64,000 nucleotides of DNA from an uncultured Vampirovibrio sp. (GTDB taxonomy: Bacteria > Cyanobacteriota > Vampirovibrionia > Gastranaerophilales > Gastranaerophilaceae): contig CAJTPW010000001.1 of assembly GCA_910578465.1 (NCBI GenBank), positions 434,001 through 498,000 on the forward strand, read 5' to 3'. The notes under the pieces were generated by a model, which saw nothing but the letters and a program-made list of their open reading frames with translations, was not told the DNA's origin and did not search any database. The position numbers and the translations under genes were made by a program. Position 1 is the stretch's first letter; each line of letters starts with the position of its first letter. Below are positions 43,685-52,089 of this stretch, one piece after another.

Positions 43685-44531
43685 CTTCCGCAATTTTCCT
43701 TACAAAGTTTGGAACCGCAAAAACTCCTTTGTGTAATTCCGTGTTATAAAGTTTTGCAGTTTTTTCGATTTCTTTTGCGCGTTCAATGTCTTGAATTTCA
43801 GGCGCAGCAATGGTTTTAGCCTCCATAGTATAATCCGTGCAAAATGCCCAGCTCCAATATCCGCCGGGATAGGTTGGAATTGGCCCCGCATAAGGTTTTA
43901 CGGTCTTAAATACCTTATGTAAAAGTCTGTACATCATCCTCATTTCTTTCGGGTTTGCAAACGGTGATTCTGATTGCGCCACAACGATTCCGCCGTCTTT
44001 AAGGCTTTCTTTGACATTTGTATAAAATTCTTCGGTGAAAAGGCCTTCGCCCGGGCCCATCGGGTCTGTCGAGTCGATTAAAACCACGTCATAACAGGCT
44101 TTTTTGTCTTTAATGTACTCGATAGCATCTTCTACAAAGATTTTTACCCCATTATCATCAAGCTTTCCCGCAATTGTGGGCAAAAATTGTTTGCTTGCCT
44201 CAATTACAAGGCCGTCAATCTCGCACAGTTCAACGTTTTTCACTGTTTTATGACGTAAAACTTCACGTACCGTGCCGCCATCTCCTCCTCCGATAACCAA
44301 AACGCTTCCAGGACAAGGGTGAGAGCATAGCGGAATGTGCGAAATCATCTCATGGTAAAAGAATTCATCCTCAACGGTTGTCATCATGAGTCCGTCCAGT
44401 GTTAAAATATTTCCCAATCCTTTGGAGGAGAGGATTTCAACCTTTTGAAATTCGCTCTGTGCGCTGTATAAGGGTTTATCTTCGGTTTCAATTGCAATGC
44501 CGTAGCCGTTCGGGGTGATTTCTTTGTACAT
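43677..44531 (-). CDS. speE: Polyamine aminopropyltransferase (spermidine synthase)
   Basis: Transfers aminopropyl from decarboxylated SAM to putrescine. 284 residues. YSAQSEFQKVEI, MMTTVEDEFFYHEM, VLVIGGGDGGTVREVLRH and VVLIDSTDPMGPGEGLF are family motifs. The ATG at 44531 has AAGGA seven bases upstream, favouring it over a start 21 bases earlier. aroA follows with an 8-base overlap. No speD (SAM decarboxylase) is in the window. Confidence 0.92.
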   Translation of the reverse strand: MYKEITPNGYGIAIETEDKPLYSAQSEFQKVEILSSKGLGNILTLDGLMMTTVEDEFFYHEMISHIPLCSHPCPGSVLVIGGGDGGTVREVLRHKTVKNVELCEIDGLVIEASKQFLPTIAGKLDDNGVKIFVEDAIEYIKDKKACYDVVLIDSTDPMGPGEGLFTEEFYTNVKESLKDGGIVVAQSESPFANPKEMRMMYRLLHKVFKTVKPYAGPIPTYPGGYWSWAFCTDYTMEAKTIAAPEIQDIERAKEIEKTAKLYNTELHKGVFAVPNFVRKIAEDA

Positions 44532-44672
44532 CTTTTTTCCTTCTAAACTCACTATTTGCAGGGTTTTTCACTAAAAAATCCTGTTTAAGAATTTTTGTAA
44601 AATTCGCCTAAAAATATTATACAAAAAAGTTAATTTTTTGGTATAATTTAGTAGAATTTCAGGAAAATTTAA

Positions 44673-44945
44673 ATGAGAAACATAATTTTAAAATCCTTTG
44701 AAACCTTTATAGCACAGCCCCTTTCGCTTCTTAAAAATAAAATTATAAGAATTACAAATTTAAAAAGCGATTTTTTAAACTCAAATGCAATAAACGTGAG
44801 TCTTTTTGATGATACTGTGCAAATTGATGTTGTAAACTCCGAAAAAGCCTATAATCTGCTTTCTGCGGTAGTTTATAAAAGAAAAATGAATGAGTTAAGA
44901 CAAGTTAATATTAATGAAAATCAAGCAAGCACAATTCTTAATTAG
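44673..44945 (+). CDS. Orphan protein upstream of engB (90 aa)
   Basis: Not recognised; 90 residues, basic, with short beta-strand-like stretches (INVSLFDDTVQIDVVNSEKA). AGGA lies eight bases before the ATG. Its last 32 bases overlap the start of engB, so the two are probably translationally coupled. Confidence 0.6.
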   Translation: MRNIILKSFETFIAQPLSLLKNKIIRITNLKSDFLNSNAINVSLFDDTVQIDVVNSEKAYNLLSAVVYKRKMNELRQVNINENQASTILN

Positions 44946-45492
44946 TTCTCCAAATTTAGCTCAATGTCCCGTTTTGGGGTTACCCGAGTTTGCTCTTTTG
45001 GGACGCTCAAATGTTGGAAAATCAAGCTTTATTAACGCCCTTGTAAATAATTCCAAGCTTGCAAAAACGTCCAATACCCCCGGAAAAACCAGGCTTATCA
45101 ATCTTTTCCAGGTTATGACCGATAAAAAAGATTTTATTTTGGCGGATTTACCAGGTTACGGCTATGCAAAAGTCTCCAAAACAGAGCAGGACAGGTGGCA
45201 AAAGAGTCTTGAAGAGTATATTTTAAAGCGCGATACGCTAAAATGCTGTATTCAATTTATTGATGCAAGGCATGAAATTCAAAAAAACGACATGCAAATG
45301 TTTGACTGGCTGAAAATCAACGGTATCAATTCTATTGCGGTTTTGAACAAATGCGATTATATTTCAAGAAACGAGGTTTTCAAGCGTCAAAAAGAAATCG
45401 AAAGACTTTTAAAAGTTCCCGTATATCCCTTTTCTTGCAAGGTTTTGGCTTATAAGGACGGGATTATAAAGTTTTTTGAAGAAAATATTTAA
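44914..45492 (+). CDS. engB: Ribosome biogenesis GTPase EngB (YsxC/YihA)
   Basis: Small GTPase needed for large-subunit assembly and normal division. 192 residues. G1 GRSNVGKSSF, G2-region Thr in SNTPGKTRLIN, G3 ADLPGYGYAKV, G4 LNKCDYIS, and a late SCKV as G5. Its start lies within the preceding 90-aa gene. Confidence 0.94.
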   Translation: MKIKQAQFLISSPNLAQCPVLGLPEFALLGRSNVGKSSFINALVNNSKLAKTSNTPGKTRLINLFQVMTDKKDFILADLPGYGYAKVSKTEQDRWQKSLEEYILKRDTLKCCIQFIDARHEIQKNDMQMFDWLKINGINSIAVLNKCDYISRNEVFKRQKEIERLLKVPVYPFSCKVLAYKDGIIKFFEENI

Positions 45493-45531
45493 TGTTTTGC
45501 CCATCCGAAAGCAAAATGCTAGAATGGTCCT

Positions 45532-45753
45532 ATGGAATTTTTGAGCCCGCTTTCGGATATTTTTACTGATAAAAAAGAATTTGGCTCCCTGATAAGGCAG
45601 GCAAAGGATTGTCAGCTCAATTATTCGCTTTCAAAAATAAAAGAATTCAGTTTTTTGGATAATGAAGTTATTGACGAAGTTATGCCGAAAGGCACACCGG
45701 AGGCGCTTTTAAACAAACGCCGCAACATTAAAAATGTGCAAAAAAGAGTTTAG
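45532..45753 (+). CDS. Orphan protein before the DUF2344 gene (73 aa)
   Basis: Not recognised; 73 residues, starting MEFLSPLSDIFTDKKEFGSL, ending basic (LNKRRNIKNVQKRV). It overlaps the DUF2344 gene by 20 bases. In many bacteria a large radical SAM enzyme precedes this gene; this short frame contains no CxxxCxxC and does not look like its remnant. Confidence 0.5.
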   Translation: MEFLSPLSDIFTDKKEFGSLIRQAKDCQLNYSLSKIKEFSFLDNEVIDEVMPKGTPEALLNKRRNIKNVQKRV

Positions 45754-46435
45754 ATATCAATTAAAATTAAGCAAGATTAATGAATTAAAGTTTTTGTCTC
45801 ATCTGGATTGGCAAAATCTTATTTTAAAATCCCTAAGGCGTGCAAGGGTTAACTTTGCTTTGACCGAAGGATTTAACAAAGTGCCGAAAATTTCCTTTTC
45901 GCCCGCACTTCCGCTTTTTATAGAATCAAACTGTGAATTGTTGAATTTTATTACTGTAGAGCCTCTTTCGGAAAGTTTTTTAGAAGATTTCAAAACGGCT
46001 GCTCCCGATAATTTAAGAATTTTAAATTTAAAAAAGCTTGAGTGTGACGGCAGAAGAATGGTTTCTCTGGATAATTTAATCCAGTGGGCGCTTTATGAGG
46101 CTGAAATACCCAAAAACAACATAGTAAACAAAACGTTGGGTATTTCAAATTTTGAGGATTTAATATATACTGTAGAAAAATGTTTGTCTTCAAATGATTT
46201 ATTCATAGAGAAGAAAACGAAAAAAGGTATTATAAAACAAGTCAATTACAGGAATTCTGTTAAAAGTGCCGAAGTTGTGGACGGTAAATTCAGATTTATT
46301 CTAAAAGCGGGTCAGGATGATACTTTGCCTGCTCTTCGTGCTGATGAGTTTTTGAAATATCTGTTTAATAAAGATGCAATATTTGAAATAAAAAGACTGT
46401 CTTTTTTTGATAAAAATATGGCAGAGATTTTATAA
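45734..46435 (+). CDS. TIGR03936/DUF2344 radical-SAM-linked protein
   Basis: Conserved protein of unknown role, normally encoded beside or fused to a radical SAM enzyme and often next to RNase E/G and L21/L27 genes. 233 residues. YQLKLSKINELKFLSHLDW, LRRARVNFALTEGFNKVPKISFSPALPL (in part: TEGFNKVPKISFSPAL) and TVEPLSESF are the family marks. RNase E/G follows after 71 bases, the usual neighbour. Confidence 0.85.
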   Translation: MCKKEFRYQLKLSKINELKFLSHLDWQNLILKSLRRARVNFALTEGFNKVPKISFSPALPLFIESNCELLNFITVEPLSESFLEDFKTAAPDNLRILNLKKLECDGRRMVSLDNLIQWALYEAEIPKNNIVNKTLGISNFEDLIYTVEKCLSSNDLFIEKKTKKGIIKQVNYRNSVKSAEVVDGKFRFILKAGQDDTLPALRADEFLKYLFNKDAIFEIKRLSFFDKNMAEIL

Positions 46436-46506
46436 GAGGGCTTTTAAATTCGTATAAAACTTGCATAAAGCCCCGTTAAGGAAGAATTTATAAAGGAAAA
46501 AAGTTT

Positions 46507-48456
46507 ATGACCAAGAAAATTGTAATATCCGAGAAAGATAATATCGGTGCGGTTTTAGAGGATAACAAAGTCAGTGAATTTTTCGTATCAAAGGGCGATG
46601 TTTTGCTGGGTGATGTTTATTTATCCGTCGTTGATAACATTCTGCCTTCAATTGATGCGGCGTTTGTGGATGTCGGAATGCCTGATAAAATGGGCTTTAT
46701 TCATACGGATGACATTATGGGCAAGGGCCAGCTCAAAGATAAGGTAAAACCGAAACAAAAACTCATTGTTCAGGTTGTAAAAGAGCCGACAGGACATAAG
46801 GGCCCGAGAGTGACAACCGCTTTGAGTCTTCCAGGCAGATTTCTGGTACTTTTGCCCGAAGAAAAAGGGGTTAATGTATCAAGAAAAATTGTTTCAAGCA
46901 AAGAAAGGGCAAGGCTTAAATCGATTGTAAGCCTCCTGAAACCTGTGGGCGTGGGTGTTATCGTTCGTACGGAAGCCGAAAATCAGTCCGAGGCTGAAAT
47001 TCAGGAAGATTTGGAAATTTTACTCGAAAAGTGGAATTCTATCGTAAATGCGGCAGACACTGCAAATCCGCCCTGTTTGCTTCATCGTGACCAAGAGCTT
47101 TTATATAAAATTATTCGTGAAGCATGTACTGAAGATGTGGATGAAATTATTGTGGACACTGCATTTGCGCTTCATCGTACAACACAGCTCCTTCAACATT
47201 GGAATATGAAGGTAAAAGTGACCATGCACAAAGGCACGGAGCCGCTTTTGGTTGCATCGGGCATAAATAAAGAAATCCAAAATGCACTGCAAACCAAGGT
47301 AAATCTTCCTCTGGGCGGATATCTTTTTATCCAGCAGACAGAGGCTTTAACGGTTGTGGATGTAAACTCGGGTAAATTCACGAGCTCTTCTTCACAGGCG
47401 GAAACGATTTTAAAAACAAATTTAGAGGCTGCAGATGAAATTGCAAGACAATTAAAGCTTAGAAACATAGGCGGCATGGTAATTATCGACTTTATCGATA
47501 TGGTATCAAGAATGGATAAGCTTAAAGTTCTTGAATATTTTGAGCTTGCGCTTGAAAAGGATAAGGCAAAGCCTCAAATTGGCCAGCTGTCTGATTTAGG
47601 TCTTGTTGAGCTTACCCGTCACAGACAGGGGCAAAGCCTTTCTGAAATTTTTACCAAAAAGTGCGACAAATGCGGTGGTCAGGGCTTTGTTATCGAAGAT
47701 TTAAAACTCTTAAATTCAAACGCTCAGGGCGAGCTTCGTGCAAAGATTAATAAAATTAAAGGTCCTTTCGGGGGCGGCTCTTTTAATAATAATCAGGGGC
47801 AAAACAACAACAATCAAGGGCAGGGACAGCAAAACGACCGCAACAGAAATAATTTCAAAAATAAAAACAAGAAATTTAACAGAAACGAAAACGGCCAGAA
47901 TAATTTTGAAAACAGGCCCGAAAACAGGCAAAATATTCAAAACGATAATGCGATTGAAAATGAAAATCAACAAAATGTTTCCACTCCTCAAAACGTTGAA
48001 CCCGCTTTAAATGAGGCACCAATAAATGCGCCTGCCGAAAATAAAACAGTTAAGGGCAAAAACACCCGGAGACAAAGGAGTGCCGAACAAAAAAGCGAAA
48101 CCAAAAACACGGAAGAGCTTGTAAATAATATTGTTGATAATATTTTTGAAGAAAAGCCCGAAAATGCACAGCAAAGCGAAAATAAGGCAGATATAAAATC
48201 TGATGGGGAAGCTGAACAAAAACCCAAAAAGGTTTCAAGAAAAACAAAGAAAACAATGAAAAAAAATGAAGAAGCTGCAAAGGCTGAACTTGCAGTATCT
48301 CCCGTGGCGCACATTGATAATCCGAAACCTGCAAACGCGGCAGGGGCACAGGAAAATACCGAAAATAAAGAAGAAGAGGCTTCCGCCAAGCCCAAAAGAC
48401 GCGGCAGAAAGCCTGCAGCAAAAACAAAAGCCGCTGCAAATACGGCTGAGGAGTAA
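46507..48456 (+). CDS. Ribonuclease E/G
   Basis: Endoribonuclease for rRNA maturation and mRNA decay. The 649-residue protein has the S1 domain with AAFVDVGMPDKMGFIH, the DNase-I-like catalytic part with VVDVNSGKFTSSS and VIIDFIDM (the two metal-binding aspartates), and a Zn-link CDKCGGQG. After about residue 415 it is disordered: first Asn/Gln/Arg-rich with NNNQGQ repeats, then Lys/Glu/Ala-rich. The tail may serve as a degradosome or RNA-binding scaffold. AAGGA lies upstream of the ATG. Confidence 0.9.
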   Translation: MTKKIVISEKDNIGAVLEDNKVSEFFVSKGDVLLGDVYLSVVDNILPSIDAAFVDVGMPDKMGFIHTDDIMGKGQLKDKVKPKQKLIVQVVKEPTGHKGPRVTTALSLPGRFLVLLPEEKGVNVSRKIVSSKERARLKSIVSLLKPVGVGVIVRTEAENQSEAEIQEDLEILLEKWNSIVNAADTANPPCLLHRDQELLYKIIREACTEDVDEIIVDTAFALHRTTQLLQHWNMKVKVTMHKGTEPLLVASGINKEIQNALQTKVNLPLGGYLFIQQTEALTVVDVNSGKFTSSSSQAETILKTNLEAADEIARQLKLRNIGGMVIIDFIDMVSRMDKLKVLEYFELALEKDKAKPQIGQLSDLGLVELTRHRQGQSLSEIFTKKCDKCGGQGFVIEDLKLLNSNAQGELRAKINKIKGPFGGGSFNNNQGQNNNNQGQGQQNDRNRNNFKNKNKKFNRNENGQNNFENRPENRQNIQNDNAIENENQQNVSTPQNVEPALNEAPINAPAENKTVKGKNTRRQRSAEQKSETKNTEELVNNIVDNIFEEKPENAQQSENKADIKSDGEAEQKPKKVSRKTKKTMKKNEEAAKAELAVSPVAHIDNPKPANAAGAQENTENKEEEASAKPKRRGRKPAAKTKAAANTAEE

Positions 48457-48462
48457 GAAAAA

Positions 48463-49020
48463 ATGTTTAGAAATGAAATGTTAAAACTTTTTCTTTTGAT
48501 TTTAATTGCGCTTTTTGGCATAAACGCACAAGTTTTTGCCGAAAATCCTCCAATCCCCGATAGCGTGGAAATTCAATCCGAAAGCAATATTGACGCTTCG
48601 AACAAGGTGCAATTGAAAGCGCCAATCCATGAAGAATTGACGGAAGAAGAACGTCAAAAGGCGGAAGAAGAGGCAAAAATCAGAGAAGAACTTACTGAAG
48701 AGCAAAAACAGCTCGGTGAAGCAACGCCTTTAAGGGTTGAAGATAAGGATTTTGACCCAAATGCAAATGAAGAGCTTACAAAAACCGTTGTTCCAAATAC
48801 AGGGCTTGAGTTAATAAAGCTGATTTCAATGTTTGGAAAGGTAATGCTGGGTGTTGTTATCGCATCTTTGCTTCTTTACTTTATTTTACTGTTTACGAAA
48901 AACTATTTTCACCCGCCTCTTCCATCACGCGGTGAAGAAGATTTTGATATCAGGGATTTGAATTCGCCAAAAAACACGGATGAGGCTTTAAAGTCTTTTC
49001 TTGACAGAACAGGCGAGTAA
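48463..49020 (+). CDS. Exported single-pass membrane protein
   Basis: Not recognised; 185 residues. Residues 1-26 are a signal peptide (LLILIALFGINAQVFA). An acidic Glu-rich helical stretch (about 50-90, repeated EELTEE) follows, then a membrane helix at about 120-143 (MLGVVIASLLLYFILLF) and a cytosolic tail. GAGGAG lies just before the ATG at the end of the RNase gene, so it is co-transcribed. Confidence 0.75.
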   Translation: MFRNEMLKLFLLILIALFGINAQVFAENPPIPDSVEIQSESNIDASNKVQLKAPIHEELTEEERQKAEEEAKIREELTEEQKQLGEATPLRVEDKDFDPNANEELTKTVVPNTGLELIKLISMFGKVMLGVVIASLLLYFILLFTKNYFHPPLPSRGEEDFDIRDLNSPKNTDEALKSFLDRTGE

Positions 49021-49033
49021 TCAAATAAAAGTT

Positions 49034-49063
49034 AAAAACACCGACTGGATTGTCGGTGTTTTT
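49034..49063 (+). terminator. terminator after the RNase E/G operon
   Basis: A perfect 12-bp stem (AAAAACACCGAC, 49034-49045, with GTCGGTGTTTTT, 49052-49063) with a 6-nt loop. Confidence 0.88.
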
Positions 49064-49114
49064 GTTTGCTTAAAATTGCGCATTGCGTATAAAGAAAGGA
49101 ATTAAAAGGGTTTC

Positions 49115-49366
49115 TTATGCAATAAGGGTTGTTTTTGCAGCCTCTTGAATCATTCTTAAATTTGGCTTTCCCTGTTTTTTCAAAAGGGCTTTAACTATTT
49201 TTGGCATTTGGCAGACAAAAGAATATTTTGATCTGTTAATTGAGCAAAGACTGCAGTTACAGCGGATTGACCAGCATTCATAAGCCTGCAGTGTCCAATT
49301 TTGTACAATAGAATCGGATATTTCGCCGTTTGTTTGCGGCAGAAAAATTTCAGAGTCTTTGTTCAT
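49115..49366 (-). CDS. Small cysteine-cluster protein (83 aa)
   Basis: Not recognised; 83 residues. Five cysteines are spaced C31-x4-C36-x-C38-x2-C41-x10-C52, suggesting a zinc or iron-sulfur site. The C-terminus KALLKKQGKPNLRM is basic. GGAG lies nine bases before the ATG. It is monocistronic or follows the XRE regulator gene on the same strand. Confidence 0.6.
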   Translation of the reverse strand: MNKDSEIFLPQTNGEISDSIVQNWTLQAYECWSIRCNCSLCSINRSKYSFVCQMPKIVKALLKKQGKPNLRMIQEAAKTTLIA

Positions 49367-49519
49367 ATCTTTTATCTCCGCTAAAATCCTTCAATTATAT
49401 TTTAGCCCTGTTTTTTGTGCTTTGTATCCATTAAATGCACTAAATATATGAGGACAAATTTTATGTTTCTGCTTTTTTGCTTCACACTGCGGTTTTAGGG
49501 GTATGATATAAATTCGGTT

Positions 49520-49846
49520 TTATTCTTTCACGACAAATTTTATGTATTTATAAATGTTTTCAAGCTTTTTCTTATCGTTTTCAAAAGTTTTAATTTCTTC
49601 AATAATTTCATCCAAAAGCTTCTCGTTTTCTTTAAAATGACTTACCTTAAAAAGCTCTTCGGGCGTGGTATTCAGTGCTTCTATAATTTTATCGAGGGTT
49701 TCTGCCGTGAGGAAATTTTCGCCGATTTCAATTCCTGCAAGCGTTCTTTGGGAGATATCGATTTTTTCTGCAAGCTCTTCCTGTGTAAGGCTAAGCTTTG
49801 TGCGCATTCTTTTTATTTTTAACCCGAGTCCCTTTTTAATGCCCAT
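49520..49846 (-). CDS. XRE-family helix-turn-helix regulator
   Basis: Transcription factor of 108 residues. Residues 6-62 form the HTH_3 domain: GLKIKRMRTKLSLTQEELAEK, ISQRTLAGIEIGENF and LNTTPEELF. The C-terminal 45 residues are a charged coiled coil for dimerisation. Three related sequences in the 228-base upstream region look like its operators, so autoregulation, and control of the divergent 50075 gene, are likely. Confidence 0.88.
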   Translation of the reverse strand: MGIKKGLGLKIKRMRTKLSLTQEELAEKIDISQRTLAGIEIGENFLTAETLDKIIEALNTTPEELFKVSHFKENEKLLDEIIEEIKTFENDKKKLENIYKYIKFVVKE

Positions 49847-49876
49847 ATTTTTTTACTCCGCCCTTATAAAACTTTA

Positions 49877-49995
49877 GATGTTAAATCTCATAAAAAGTTT
49901 TATTTAAGATGTATAGTCTCATATTATATTAATTTTTGTAAAGCTTGAATGAGGCTTAAACTCTATATTTATAAAAAAATGAGATTAAATTGCAT
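49877..49995. promoter_or_regulatory. repeated operator-like sites upstream of the XRE gene
   Basis: GATGTTAAATCTCAT (49877-49891) and GATGTATAGTCTCAT (49908-49922) match at 12 of 15 positions and start 31 bases apart, three helical turns. A third copy in reverse orientation, ATGAGATTAAAT, begins at 49979. They lie between the XRE gene and the divergent 50075 gene. Confidence 0.55.
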
Positions 49996-50074
49996 AAATT
50001 TTGGCAATTTCTCCACACCCTAAATTTTTATTAGTGCATAAGGAGTTATTAAAAAAAGAAAAGGAGAAAAGATT

Positions 50075-50581
50075 ATGGCATTATCAGTAGCAACAAACTT
50101 GGCAGCAGGAACTTTAGGCACAAACCCGACCAGGGCGGCAAAGAAGCTCAAAGACGGCGCTTCTGTTAAAGATATCGTTAGTGAATCGAGAGACAAATTT
50201 GTAAACAGGGCAAAAACCGCAGGCAAAGCAGCCGTTCTTCTTACAGGAACGGGTGCAGTAGGCGGACTTGCAGGCTTAGAGATAGGAGCAGCTGTAATTT
50301 CAAAACACCTTCCAAAATGTGTTTCAAATCTTGTTGAAAAAGCTGCAACAAGCAATGTGGTAAAAAGTGCCGCAAATATGCTTGCGGAAGGCCTTTCTGC
50401 TGCAGGCGGTGTTGTTAAGGCACACCCGATAGCTTGCGCTGTAATTCTTGCAGCAGGCACGGCGGGGCAGTTTATATTGAACGGCATTGTAAAAGACGGC
50501 GCTAAAAACGAAGGAAAAATTGAGCAAAAGTATGACGATATCCTTGATTTAAAAAACGCCGCAGCAAAAAATCTGGAATAG
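50075..50581 (+). CDS. Orphan Ala/Gly-rich membrane-associated protein
   Basis: Not recognised; 168 residues, rich in Ala, Gly and Val. Two hydrophobic segments (AAVLLTGTGAVGGLAGLEIG at about 51-70; IACAVILAAGTAGQFIL at about 115-133) could span or insert in a membrane. The N-terminus has SVATNLAAGTLGTNPTRAAKK. AAGGAG lies just before the ATG. Own terminator. It is divergent from the XRE gene and may be its target. Confidence 0.7.
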   Translation: MALSVATNLAAGTLGTNPTRAAKKLKDGASVKDIVSESRDKFVNRAKTAGKAAVLLTGTGAVGGLAGLEIGAAVISKHLPKCVSNLVEKAATSNVVKSAANMLAEGLSAAGGVVKAHPIACAVILAAGTAGQFILNGIVKDGAKNEGKIEQKYDDILDLKNAAAKNLE

Positions 50582-50607
50582 TTTTAATCATAAAATATTT
50601 AATTGAT

Positions 50608-50637
50608 AAGCCGCCCTTTGTAATCGGGGCGGTTTTT
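50608..50637 (+). terminator. terminator of the 50075 gene
   Basis: AAGCCGCCC (50608-50616) pairs with GGGCGGTTT (50627-50635) with one G-T pair and a 10-nt loop, followed by T residues. Confidence 0.75.
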
Positions 50638-50775
50638 AATTGCATTCTTGTTTTATCAGGGGCGTGTCCGCATTTTTTTAACTTTTTTTAACGTTTCTAT
50701 TATTTCTTAGTATTTATGGTAATATATTAATTGTGGAAAATGTGGAAACAATGCATATTTGCACCTGAGGGGGTA

Positions 50776-52089
50776 ATGAAAGATAGAATTTCACTTGTAT
50801 TAATATTGTGTTTTTTATTAGCTTTTTTGGTAATTTTTCAAAACTATTTTGACACTTTTTGGGCTATCATCTTTCTGATTGCCTTCATGTCTCTTTATAT
50901 GGCATATATGTATGTTGCCGTAAAGCATCAGAAGCGAAAACTAAGGAAAAATCCGCCCCCGTCGGAAACCTCATACAAGCCTTTTGTATCAATTATGGTG
51001 CCTTGCCATAACGAAGAAGATGTTATTGAAAAAACGGTTGAAAACATTCTGGAGTCTGATTATTCGACTTATGAAATTATCTTAATCGATGACAGGTCGT
51101 CCGATTCTACCCCTGAAATTATTAAAAAGCTTGAAGAAAAATTTGATAAGGTTAAAATCCTTCTAAGAAAAGAGGGGGATTTCCCGGGTAAATCCGCAGT
51201 TTTAAACGATGCGATGAAAATTGCAAAAGGGGATGCTGTTCTTGTGTTTGATGCGGATGCAAGGATTGAGCCCGATTTTATTAAAAAGCTTGTCGTTAAG
51301 CTTGAACCCAAAGATGTCGGCGCCGTGCAGGCAAGAAAAAATATTATAAATGCAAAACAGAATTTTCTTACCGCATGCCAGTATAACGAATATGTTATGG
51401 ACACACACCTTCAAATCGGCAGAGACGCCGTGCGCGGTGCGGTTGAGCTTCGAGGAAACGGTGAAATTATTAAAAGAGAAGCGCTTGAAGATATTAACGG
51501 CTGGAACAACGAAACCATAACGGATGACCTTGATATGTCAACAAGGCTTCATATAAAAGGCTGGGATATTCGTTTCTGCCCCGAGGCTACGGTTTATGAA
51601 GAGGGAGTTATAACATTCCCTGCCCTTGTGCGCCAGAGAAGAAGATGGGTTGAAGGCTCCATCAGGCGTTATCTTGAATATGCAAAAGATATTATTTTCA
51701 CAAAAGATATGACCCTTCGTGTAGGGTTTGATTTAATAGCCTATATTTCAGAATTTCTGCTTCCGTTCTGGCTTGTGGCAGAAATTTGTATTCAGGCATT
51801 CAGAACGGTTAAAGGGTATTCAAACGACATTTTATCATCCGTAATTCTGGTTGTATGTACGGCAATTTTCTTTGCATCAGGCCTTATCTACAGTCTTCGA
51901 AAATACAGCCACTACAGCTTTTTTAAGGCAATTTTCCATGCCATCATCACAGCAATTTATGTTGTAACCATCTGGTTTCCGATTGTTATGTTTATAATCT
52001 TAAAAATCGTTTTTACCAAAAAAACTATGGATTGGGGAAAAACACAGCATGGCGTTTCAAATGTTATCACTCCAAAGGAGGCGGTTTAG
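50776..52089 (+). CDS. Processive family 2 glycosyltransferase (polysaccharide synthase)
   Basis: Membrane synthase of the cellulose/poly-GlcNAc/hyaluronan synthase type. 437 residues: two N-terminal membrane helices, a GT-A domain with VPCHNEEDVIEKTVENIL, DDRSSDST, FDADARIEPD (DxD), ITDDLDMSTRL (TDD general base) and RQRRRWVEGSIRRY (QxxRW, processivity), then three or four C-terminal helices. No PilZ domain. The ATG at 50776 has GAGG upstream. It abuts murC (stop then ATG), so it belongs to the cell-wall operon. Product unknown. Confidence 0.85.
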   Translation: MKDRISLVLILCFLLAFLVIFQNYFDTFWAIIFLIAFMSLYMAYMYVAVKHQKRKLRKNPPPSETSYKPFVSIMVPCHNEEDVIEKTVENILESDYSTYEIILIDDRSSDSTPEIIKKLEEKFDKVKILLRKEGDFPGKSAVLNDAMKIAKGDAVLVFDADARIEPDFIKKLVVKLEPKDVGAVQARKNIINAKQNFLTACQYNEYVMDTHLQIGRDAVRGAVELRGNGEIIKREALEDINGWNNETITDDLDMSTRLHIKGWDIRFCPEATVYEEGVITFPALVRQRRRWVEGSIRRYLEYAKDIIFTKDMTLRVGFDLIAYISEFLLPFWLVAEICIQAFRTVKGYSNDILSSVILVVCTAIFFASGLIYSLRKYSHYSFFKAIFHAIITAIYVVTIWFPIVMFIILKIVFTKKTMDWGKTQHGVSNVITPKEAV

